A stretch of 64,000 nt of DNA, taken from positions 8,308,001-8,372,000 of the forward strand of contig NC_071331.1 in assembly GCF_010183535.1 (NCBI RefSeq). The letters run 5' to 3'. This DNA comes from Caenorhabditis remanei (Eukaryota; Nematoda; Chromadorea; Rhabditida; Rhabditidae). Positions 12,716 to 22,494 of this stretch are shown piece by piece; position 1 is the first letter of the stretch, and each line of letters starts with the position of its first letter. Below the pieces are notes generated by a model, which worked only from the letters and a program-made list of their open reading frames with translations, was not told the origin of the DNA and searched no databases. A program made the position numbers and the translations under genes.

Positions 12716-14387
12716 GACGTTTCCGATGCCACGACTTCATTGAAGTCGTTACGTGACTCTGCCCAAATATTGGAAGACGTCGGAAGTTCGGATGAAGAAT
12801 CCGAGTGGGATGAAAATTCGAAAAAAGAATTTTGCGACAACGAGAAGTCATATTACACCGTTTATGGGGGAACGAAGGAAATTGGATGGGTTCGGAAGTG
12901 CACGAGCATGATTTCTGAAATAATGGGAATGAATTTCAGATGATGAAAGAATATAAAATACTGAAAATTCTGGAAAATAAACTGCATGAAACAGAAAAAA
13001 AAACCTATGGTGTACGGGGCATGTCAACTAACACTTTGCACTAACCTAATTCCAACGGGGCACTTAATCACTTATTTAATTTTCAGTGGCTCATCTCATG
13101 AATGGAAAGTGTCTATAATTCCACGTGGACAGAACAACAAGCCGACAGGTGTCAATTCAATCCCTCCGTTCACTATTGATGGGAAGGCGGATGAGAGATT
13201 CAACAAGTTTTATAGAAGTGAGTTCGCCAATATGACTAACATCCTGCGAGTTGTGGGAAGTTAAGAAGTCTGTAAAACATAAAAATTTATGGAATATTTC
13301 AGCCATCGACAGATTGGAGGTAAGTTTTATATTTCCTCCCGTTTCGAGTGGTGGTGAAATGATTTTGAAATACATATCACCAATTGAGCCTCCTGTTCAA
13401 GCCGAACCTCTCGTATGTACAGTAGCGTTCAGAAGGTTATCAACTCCAAGGTTGATAACCTTTTGAACGGTACTGTAGCTCATTTTTTCTAGTATGGCAT
13501 GGTACACTGCTAATAATGGAATTAATTAAAATATTCATTTTCAAAAGAACCTAGAATTTTCTCTTTTTATAATATCAATACAAATGTTTTCTCAGGGAAA
13601 CACGAAAGACCTTTCCGTCGAATCGTCTGCAGTCGTCATCGTTCCCCGTACAACCGTCGCTCCAGGTGTCACAAATAAAGTCAGTGTGATAACATTCCGT
13701 CCCTTACATTTCACAGCTCCGCCCAAGAATGGACCGCCAGGAGTGTCTCCTCCTCCGACACCCGGAGGACAGTGTGGCGTTGCACCTGACTTCACACCGT
13801 GTGTTAGCAATGAAATCGCCAGTAAATCTCTGTTAGAGTGCTGTAAGAGGAAGAATCTACCAGCAGGATGTCAACAGTTGTGTCGATATGATATCACGCA
13901 GGCAGAGGTGAGTTTCAGTTCAACTGTTTCTGTTTCGAAACTCTGATAATTTATACTTTTCTATGCTACTCACCAGTTGGAGAGCTTTTCTGAAACTTTC
14001 AGATCCGCGCAGCCATGGATCGTGGTCAATGTGGAATATTCAATGTTGCCCCATTCTTGGAATGTGCTTCTCAGGGAAAAGACAATTCCGAGTGTTGTCG
14101 ACATCGTGGAATTGTTCAGAAGACGTGAGTTGTATATACAGAGATAACGTATGAATTTTTGTAAAAACGCCAAGATGAATCAATTTTTTAAAGCTACCCC
14201 GAAAATCTTTAACACTTTTTTGGAACCGTAAATATAAACACCGAACTTACGCATTTCCAGTGGCCCCCAATGTGAACAATTCTGTCGCCCCACCCAAGGA
14301 TTATCAGCTCTCGGAGTTCAACATATCGTATGTGGAAATGCAGTTGGTGACATGCTCCATTGCCATCATTCTGGTGTTCGCATTTAA
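12716..14387 (+). pseudogene. DB-module gene, copy 2, 5'-truncated
   Basis: Begins abruptly within exon 6 homology at about 12716, joined directly to GT92 3'-flank sequence; exons 1-5 are missing. Retained exons: part of exon 6 (frame broken by TGA and a 13-nt loss), 13087-13217, a shortened exon 8 at 13303-13319 (69 nt lost in frame), 13596-13907, 14003-14124 and 14261-14387. The last three code a complete DB module ending CHHSGVRI and TAA, with every cysteine kept. Without a signal peptide it cannot make the normal secreted product, though the 3' exons look recently intact. A palindromic 56-bp mariner-like MITE sits in the intron before exon 9. AATAAA is at 14571-14576. Confidence 0.75.
13420..13475. 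mobile_element. 56-bp palindromic mariner-like MITE
   Basis: A near-perfect hairpin flanked by TA on both sides (13418-13419 and 13476-13477). Arms read CAGTAGCGTTCAGAAGG and the complement of CCTTTTGAACGGTACTG around a 6-nt loop. The terminus resembles that of the larger element at 18807. It is absent from the matching introns of the other DB copies. Confidence 0.7.
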
Positions 14388-14954
14388 ATTTCCAGCATTC
14401 TATTTGAATCCATAGTTTTTTTGTATATTCCAGACTCTACTTGCCATATTATTTTGTTCCTTTCTGTGATTCTAGTCATTCTACTTTTACCCTCTTTCTT
14501 TCCTTTCTTCATTTCAACCTGTTGATCTCTAATAACTATTTTATGTAAAGTTAATTATTTCGTAAACTTAAATAAAATTATATTGATTAAGAATTGATTC
14601 ATTTCTTTGTTCGTCGAAACAAATTAATTTTTCTAAGAATCTGATTTTTTTAGTTAAAATTGTGAAACAGAAGTCGGAAGTTGAAACAGAAGTCGGAAGC
14701 TGTTACGATTTCAGCTCGTTTGTTGAAATTAAATTCTGGTAAATTCAGTTGCACATGGTCCTTATAATGTTTGTAAATTTTGCTTGAAAGCGAATCTTCC
14801 AAACCTTTTGAATTTCGAATTCCGATAGAGCGTGGTTGGCAAAGTTAATGGCCGAACCGGGATTACATTAGCAAATAGAACAGTTTTTGTGAGGTTTTAA
14901 AAGTCTCCAAAAACCGCAATATTTATCAGGAAGGCAATTAAAAAATTTTACGAC
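14388..14954. repeat. 3' flank of DB copy 2, shared with other copies
   Basis: Contains the 3' UTR (AATAAA at 14571-14576), then sequence repeated at 17790-18128 ('ctgttacgatttcagctcg' onward). From about 14850 it continues into a block repeated at 21310-21570. No gene is seen. Confidence 0.6.
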
Positions 14955-14960
14955 GTGCCG

Positions 14961-16403
14961 CACGGTCTCCTACGCGTGAAAAATTTTATTAATTTGCACG
15001 TCGTCTGCGTCTCTCACTGCGATTTTTATCTCTCGTTTTCTCTTTATAGACGTAACTTTAAGCTATCTGGTGACTTGGAAGAAGCAGGATTTTCATAGAT
15101 TTCTATGAAAAGTAGATGGAGGAAGACATTCCCAGCATTTTCATATATTAAACATATTATTCTGCCGTCTATGGAGCTCATTATCTCTTGTGTAATCGAA
15201 TGGAGTGTTTTGACCCATTTTCGGAGATGTAGTCTACTTTTCGTTCAAAATTGGATGGAAGACTGTTAATGAAAGCTTCCATAAACATTTTGTAAACCGA
15301 AACCGTGCAGAAAATCATCAGATGGATGAAAAAATTAGGAATTCAGTAAATAATATGATGATTTTATAGTGCTGATGACCTAATTACGATGTATTTCAGA
15401 AATCGCTTGCCATGAGTTTTTAGAGAATCTGAAATTAATCAGTTTGCACCTTGAAATTTTAATTTTAGGCAAAAACTGAAAAAGTTGATTCAAAAATTCA
15501 ATTTCAGTACAAAAATACGATTTTTTCGTACTTTTTGGCAAATATCTTGAAAACAAAATGAAAAATCAAAAAACTGGCCCCATACAAAGTTTCTAAATTT
15601 TATTCTGATTCGAATGAGCCATAAATCGAGAAATTTCGTTGGAAAATAAAAAAGTAGATGCATATATAAGAATTACTACTCAGTCGAAGGAACATCTTAA
15701 AACTAGATCAACTTTCTTATTTTTCAATGAAAATTCTTGATTGACGGCTCATTAAAATCAGAATAAAATTTAGAAGCTTTGCAAGATGCCACATTTTTGA
15801 AGTTTGACCTAATTCTTGAGAAAAATCGGAAAATGTGCAGAAAATTTGCCATTTTGAACTGACATCGAAAATTGGTATCTGCTTTTTTGGTTTTTCTCCA
15901 GGAAGATTCATTCCACTTGAATAATGATCAGATAAAGAATCTCTACAACCCTATGGAAACAGTTTTTCATCAAATGTCGTAATTAGGTATACGGTATCTC
16001 AGCTGACTGAATATTGGTTGAGGAACATAAAAAGATTTCTGGACGGTTTTTCAGAGCTAAACGATCACTAACAACTTGTTCGACAAAATTATAGCGCATG
16101 CACAACAAATAGTCGATTACATTTTCTCAAATTCGGTCAAGTTTCCCAGTTTTTCTGTTTCTCGTTCACTGGCTTCCAAAGCCTAATAGTAAGTTCATAT
16201 TACTGTTGTATATCAAAATGTAGGGATTTTTTTCCTCTATTGGTTTTGAAAACTTCCAGTCAAGTTGATACTTTTCCTTGAAGCTAGAGCGTTCTAAACA
16301 ATTGCCCTACTTTTTTCTCAAAAATAGCCAAGAACAATACTCAGCGTGAAAGGTCAGATGATGTGGAAAATTATTTAGAATTTTTTACGTGTAGGAGACC
16401 GTG
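14961..16403. mobile_element. TIR element with CACGGTCTCCTACRCG ends
   Basis: A 1,443-bp element with inverted ends CACGGTCTCCTACGCGTGAA and the complement of ACGTGTAGGAGACCGTG. It is flanked by the direct repeat GTGCCG (14955-14960 and 16404-16409). The duplicated segment near 21565 has the same surroundings with a single GTGCCG and no insert, which confirms the borders. Internal inverted pieces lie near 15590-15620 and 15740-15780. No transposase is recognised. Confidence 0.75.
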
Positions 16404-16409
16404 GTGCCG

Positions 16410-16892
16410 TTATAATACAGTTTTCACGGTAGTTACTGTGCGAATTATTAGTTACAAACACGCGTGAGATAGAGAAACCATTTCGAGACAAAGATGACAT
16501 AAGCATCAATTCATCGTTTTTTTCATTTAAACCGGACAGAAAGTTGATCACCGCGTAATAACAAAATTCTAGTGTTTTCTGAACCAGTGAAAACCGAAAT
16601 CAATTTTATGAGAGTGTTCTTTTAAATTCTCACATCCCTTAAATATAACCGAGCGAGTTTCAATTTTTCGAACCAGGGCTTGAAAGTACACTTTGTGAAT
16701 TTCTCCAACTTTTCGGACACTAAACTAAATTTCTAGAATAATTTACACGTTCTCATCTTGGCCACGCAACAGAAATATGAAGATCCGAATAGTCAAGGTT
16801 GGGAAAACATTTACTGTTTCTTATAAATAATTTTAGAGGTTTTCTAATATTCCGATAATAATCCCATCAGTAGGATAGTTAATAGTCCATTG
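16410..16892. repeat. Segmental duplicate of 21575-22055
   Basis: About 480 bp nearly identical to 21575-22055 ('cacgcgtgagatagagaaacc' and onward). Here it runs directly into exon 10 of the next DB fragment; in the other copy it runs into the upstream region of the complete DB gene. It marks a duplication breakpoint. Nothing coding is recognised. Confidence 0.7.
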
Positions 16893-17291
16893 ATTCGCGC
16901 AGCCATGGATCGTGGTCAATGTGGAATATTCAATGTTGCCCCATTCTTGGAATGTGCTTCTCAAGGAAAAGACAATTCCGAGTGTTGTCGACATCGTGGA
17001 ATCGTTCAGAAGACGTGAGTTGTGGGGAATTGAGACCATAAATACTCCAAAAAACCGTTCGAAAATCTTTCGCGGACACACAGGAACCAATATTTTTAAG
17101 GCAACCCCGAAAATCTTTAACACTATTTCGAAACCGTAAATATGAACATCAATCTCATTTGCAGTGGCCCCCAATGTGAACAATTCTGTCGCCCCACTCA
17201 AGGATTATCAGCTCTCGGAGTTCAACATATCGTTTGTGGAAATGCAGTTGGTGACATGCTCCATTGCCATCATTCTGGTGTTCGCATTTAA
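16893..17291 (+). pseudogene. DB-module gene fragment, copy 3 (last two exons)
   Basis: Only exon 10 (16893-17014) and exon 11 (17165-17291) of the DB gene are present. They encode the second half of the DB module from RAAMDRGQCGIF to CHHSGVRI and TAA, with an intact splice pair. The acceptor in front of exon 10 is missing: homology begins at the exon border, where unrelated repeat sequence is joined. No upstream exons exist nearby, so this is a duplication remnant. AATAAA is at 17467-17472. Confidence 0.8.
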
Positions 17292-18128
17292 ATTTCCATC
17301 ATTATATCGATTGATTTTTGTATATTCCAGACTCTACTTGCCATATTCTTTTGTTCCTTTCTGTGATTCTAGTCATTTTACTTTTATCCTCTTTCTTTCT
17401 TTTCTTCATTTCAACCTGCTGATCTCTAATAACTATTTTATGTAAATTTAACTTTTTGAAAACTTAAATAAATCTATATTTCAATATGTTCTCATAATAC
17501 TTTTTCTAAGAACCTGATTGTATTAGTCAGAATCGTGAAACAGAAGTTGAACGTGTTGAGAAATTCGCAGAAAGCATGGCGATATTAGGAAATCGGCGTA
17601 CCACTTTTTCTAATAGTAAGAATCCGATGTTTAGTCGCAATTGTGAGACAGAAATTGTACGTTGAGCAATTAGCCGAAGGGGGATATAAGAAAACCCTTA
17701 CGTCTATCTAGATTCATAGTTTAAAGAAATTTATCGTCTATAAAAGGATATGTTTCGGATGAAAACAATTACGAAAATTATGAAACATGTTTTTTTCTAC
17801 TGTTACGATTTCAGCTCGTTTCTTGAAATTAAATTAATTTTCTGCAAAATCATATCATGGGACCTTTTTTCATCCCTCACGACGTCTGAAAACCAAAAAA
17901 TACTGCATTTTCAGGGCAAAAATTTAACGAATTGAATTAAAACGTTAAAAAATCGGCTTCACGTTTCTTGCAGTTCTTTTTAGCAGTGCAGTTTAGCCGT
18001 GTTGAACGAAATTTCTGGTAAATTCAGTTGCACATGATCCTCATAATGTTTGTAACTTTTGCTTGAAAGTGAATCTTCCAATCCTTTTGAATTTCGAATT
18101 CCGATAGAGCGTGGTTGGCAAAGTTAAT
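17292..18128. repeat. 3' flank of DB copy 3
   Basis: 3' UTR-like sequence followed by non-coding DNA. The last 330 bp repeats 14700-14853 and ends at the retrotransposon target site AAGTTAAT (18121-18128). No gene is seen. Confidence 0.6.
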
Positions 18129-21100
18129 TTAATTTATTGACTAAAAAAAAAAATCAGTACTATACACTAGAGACGTGATCAAGCCCCTCACGAGGCGACA
18201 GACCAGGTAGGGGTGGGGGGAACAAAAAATAAAAAATAAAAATTGAGAATCATAATGGCAAGATAGGATTGGGGGAAGGATTATAAAATCGAACTGTGAA
18301 AGTGGTGGTGGAAGAATTTCGAGAAGGATAAATTAAATTAAAGTGACAGACCGTTAAAATGGGAGAGGCGGGTGAGTGAGCAATATAATACATGGGGGTG
18401 GGAGAGAGAGAGGGATCAAACTTATAATCGATTAATGGATTGTACAAGGAGGGAGATAAATTTACCGGGGGAGAGAAATTCAGGGCAATTAGATGTGATG
18501 GAATTCCAGATGGGGACAGTGGAAGAGAAGAAATCATTAACTTGTGGTCTAATACAAATAAGGGTCATGGGTCGTCGGTTAGAGTTAGACAGTCTGACAT
18601 AAGAGTGGATTTCAGGAAAGAAAGTGGCGCCGCAAATTATTTTATAGAGGAGCATTAACTGAGATTTAAGACGACGGTGACGGAGGGAGTATAAATCAAG
18701 AATCTCGAGACGATTTAGATAGGAAGTATAGCGAATGTTACATCTCTGAAGAACTTTCCTGGTGAAAGATCGGAGAGGTTTTTCTAGTTTATGAGAGAGA
18801 ATGCTACAGTACCGCTCAAAAGTATATTAACTTTTTGTTTTTTGATCATAACTTATCTCAAATAGGTCCGATTGAGCTGAAACTTTGGGAAAACATTTAT
18901 TGTAGAGATTTTAATATATTTACACAAAATTTGGGTAAAAAATCATGTTCCAAAAGTTTTTTGCACAATTTTCGAAAATCTCAAAAATGCGAAAAAATGG
19001 CATATTTAGGTTTAAATGATCAGTGTATCGAAAACAGGTTGTAGAAACATTGTTTATGATAGTTTTCCTTAAAACATAGTCTAGTTCTTCAATTTTTGAG
19101 TACTGGTCCGCAATCCTAGGCATGCTTTCCATGTATCCCATTTCGGCAAAGTATGGTGATTGACACATTTGGAGTTTTGAAGTTTGAACTACTGTAAAAT
19201 AGTTTATTTTCGTAGAAAACAGTAGCGGTTTACCCGAAACTGTTCAAAAAACCTGTTTTTCTACAACCTGTTTTCGATACACTGATCATTTAAACCTAAA
19301 TATGCCATTTTTTCGCATTTTTGAGATTTTCGAAAATTGTGCAAAAAACTTTTGGAACATGATTTTTTACCCAAATTTTGTGTAAATATATTAAAATCTC
19401 TACAATAAATGTTTTCCCAAAGTTTCAGCTCAATCGGACCTATTTGAGATAAGTTATGATCAAAAAACAAAAAGTTAATATACTTTTGAGCGGTACTGTA
19501 GCATTCTCTCTTGTGTTTCAGAATATGGTTCAAAATATTGACAGATACTGAAATAATAATTGTCTGAAGTTTTGATGACAAGGGTTCCAGATAATTATGA
19601 AATTTCGATCCGGAACGTGTAAAATTGCCATTCCGGAGAACCTCTAGTTGACGTTTGAACGTCTCCAAAAACTGATTGAAAGCTTGTATCAGAATCGGGT
19701 TATTTTTAAATTCTTCTTTATCGTTTTTGAACAGTTTCGGTAAACCGCTACTGTTTTCTACGAAAATAAACTATTTTACAGTAGTTCAAACTTCAAAACT
19801 CCAAATGTGTCAATCACCATACTTTGCTGTAATTGAGAGCTGTGCCATTCTCTGCAAATTAGTGAATGGCATTTCAAAAACTCAAAAATTTTTAATTCTT
19901 TTTTTTTTCTCAAGAAATAGTGTCTAGCTGATTATTTTTTAGTTTTCTACATCAGAAAAAAACTTCTATAGATTTCTAACAATTAAAAACCTATTGACTC
20001 ACGTTTTATTATGTTTTCATACTGTAGCCAAAAACTGCAGTTAGAACGTGGATACTGCGTAGTTACTTTTTAGTGTGCACATACTTTCAAACAAATTTGT
20101 GCTTCAGAATATGGTTCAAAATATTGACAGATACTGAAATAATAATTGTCTGAAGTTTTGATGACAAGGGTTCCAGATAATTATGAAATTTCGATCCGGA
20201 ACGTGTAAAATTGCCATTCCGGAGAACCTCTAGTTGACGTTTGAACGTCTCCAAAAACTGATTGAAAGCTTGTATCAGAATCGGGTTATTTTTAAATTCT
20301 TCTTTATCGTTTTTTGAACAGTTTCGGGTAAACCGCTACTGTTTTCTACGAAAATAAACTATTTTACAGTAGTTCAAACTTCAAAACTCCAAATGTGTCA
20401 ATCACCATACTTTGCCGAAATGGGATACATGGAAAGCATGCCTAGGATTGCGGACCAGTACTCAAAAATTGAAGAACTAGACTATGTTTTAAGGAAAACT
20501 ATCATAAACAATGTTTCTACAACCTGTTTTCGATACACTGATCATTTAAACCTAAATATGCCATTTTTTCGCATTTTTGAGATTTTCGAAAATTGTGCAA
20601 AAAACTTTTGGAACATGATTTTTTACCCAAATTTTGTGTAAATATATTAAAATCTCTACAATAAATGTTTTCCCAAAGTTTCAGCTCAATCGGACCTATT
20701 TGAGATAAGTTATGATCAAAAAACAAAAAGTTAATATACTTTTGAGCGGTACTGTAGATGGAGAAGGAGAGTAGACAGCTGAGCAATATTCAAGAACTGG
20801 AAGGACGTAGGTGTTGAATAAGTGCTTGTAGAGAGGAAGGGATCGAGATCGGAATGACTTGAGTAGTTGGCTGCAGCGAAGGATAGCTAATGAGGAAGTT
20901 TTGGCGATATGGCTATCAAATTTCAAAAGAGAGTCTGTTAATAATCCTAAGTCCCGTACTACTGGGGATTCGGTGATGGGGATGGAGTCTATATGGTAAT
21001 GATGACCCGGGTTTTTGGCACCGAGCCTAAGGAGAGTAGTTTTTGTGTGAGCCAGAGGGAGAGAGTTGGCAGAGGCCCATTCGGAAACAATGTCAATACC

Positions 21101-21308
21101 GGATTGTAAAAGTATCGGGTCATGAGAATACAGCTTGATATCATCCGCAAAAGCGGCAAAGTGTATGCTAGAAGGGAGAGAAAGGAGGAGATCGTTTATG
21201 AAGATTAAAAAAAGGAGAGGGCCGGCTACTGTACCTTGGGGAACTCCAGAGGGTATGGGGGAGATTATACTATCGATGGATCCGTTAACCATGACGGAGA
21301 AAGTACGA
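18129..21308 (-). mobile_element. 5'-truncated non-LTR retrotransposon with reverse transcriptase remnant
   Basis: The minus strand codes the last part of a LINE-type reverse transcriptase. It includes SGVPQGTVAGPLLFLIFINDL (fingers/palm), the catalytic FADDIKLY box and a C-terminal thumb-like region ending INRL before the stop. The first part lies at 21292-20757. After a nested DNA transposon (18807-20754) the same frame continues from 18806 down to 18422 without a stop. The element is flanked by AAGTTAAT (18121-18128 and 21309-21316). Its 3' terminus on the minus strand ends ..AGTCAATAAATTAA, with no long poly(A). The endonuclease and most of the reverse transcriptase are missing, as expected for 5' truncation. 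Clade is uncertain; a CR1/Jockey-like type is possible. Confidence 0.85.
18807..20754. mobile_element. Mariner-like long-TIR element nested in the LINE
   Basis: Flanked by TA (18805-18806 and 20755-20756), with termini CAGTACCGCTCAAAAGTA and its complement. Outer arms of about 470 bp (18807-19255 and 20290-20754) are inverted copies. The centre holds a third, partial arm in inverted orientation (19256-19500) that ends with a full terminus plus TA and 10 bases of the host flank (gcattctctc). It also holds a direct repeat of about 290 bp (19510-19800 against 20104-20395). No transposase is recognised. The interior looks rearranged after insertion. Confidence 0.8.
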
Positions 21309-21316
21309 AGTTAATG

Positions 21317-22090
21317 GCCGAACCGGGAGGGTCTCTTTCAACTCTTGCTAGCCCGCTCTATCTAAACGGAACTGAGCTTGTCTTCAGTTTCACGTCAGTC
21401 ATAAGTTTCGGCTAGTGCGGGGTTGGGCAATTTCCATGATTCTGATTAAATTCAGCGTATTTAGAGAACAATTTACAATAGCAAACAGAACAGTTTTTTT
21501 AGTGAGGTTTTAAGAGTCTCAAAAACTGCAAAATTTATTTGGAAGGCAATTTAAAAACTTAACGGCGTGCCGTTATAATACAGTTTTCACGGTAGTTATT
21601 GTGCGAATTATTAGTTACAAACACGCGTGAGATAGAGAAACCATTTCGAGACAAAGATGACATAAGCATCAATTCATCGTTTTTTTCATTTAAACCGGAC
21701 AGAAAGTTGATCACCGCGTAATAACAAAATTCTAGTGTTTTCTGAACCAGTGAAAACCGAAATCAATTTTATGAGAGTATTCTCTTAAATTCTCACATCC
21801 CTTAAATATAACCGCACGAGTTTCAATTTTTCGAACCAGGGCTTGAAAGTACACTTTGTGAATTTCTCCAACTTTTCGGACACTAAACTAAATTTCTAGA
21901 ATAATTTATACGTTCTCATCTTGGCCACGCAACAGAAATATGAAGATCCGAATAGTCAAGGTTGGGAAAACATTTACTGTTTCTTATAAATAATTTTAGA
22001 GGTTTTCTAATGTTCCGATAATAATCCCAACAGTAGGATAGTTATTAGTCCATTGATTTAATGCGCAGATGAAGAAGCTATTGCTAGTTA
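21317..22090. repeat. Repeat block upstream of the complete DB gene
   Basis: Continuation of the LINE target, then 480 bp matching 16410-16890 but lacking the 1.4-kb TIR insertion. It serves as the empty-site reference for the element at 14961-16403. No gene is seen. Confidence 0.65.
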
Positions 22091-22198
22091 TTGTCGAAAT
22101 AAAAAAAGTGATACCCGGTGTTTGCGGACTTAGTGCTAATTTTAATAATTTGTCCACTAAGTCCGCAAACACCGGGTATCACTTTTTTATTTCGACAA
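22091..22198. mobile_element. 108-bp perfect-hairpin MITE
   Basis: Two arms of about 44 nt (TTGTCGAAATAAAAAAAGTG.. against its complement) surround a loop of about 20 nt. TA lies on each side (22089-22090 and 22199-22200). A mariner/Tc-type miniature element is likely. Folded RNA from it would form a long stem, so small-RNA production is possible but not shown. Confidence 0.75.
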
Positions 22199-22486
22199 TA
22201 TCTGAAACAGTATAGCAATCTTCTGTGAGTTTCAATTTTCCTTCATTTACATTTGCTTCTTTTGTCAGAGATTACAGCATTCATGGAGTGGATAGAGAGA
22301 ATGTTCACAGAGCATAATAATTTTTATTCACGGTTTCAGTTTGACATTATCTTCATTATAAAACATTCCGATTAATGGCTGTTTCTCAATCTTTGTTTTT
22401 TCCTGTTACAGTTACTCTTTAAAAAAGTCAATTTTCTCTTTTATTGTTGCTCCTCCAGCTATCTCATGCAATATACTTACCAAAAT

Positions 22487-22494
22487 TTCCAGAA
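22487..22494 (+). promoter_or_regulatory. Probable trans-splice acceptor before the DB gene start
   Basis: The sequence aatttccag ends at 22492, two bases before the ATG at 22495. A TTTCCAG acceptor immediately upstream of the start codon, with no matching donor exon in front of it, is the usual arrangement for SL1 trans-splicing in Caenorhabditis. Confidence 0.5.
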
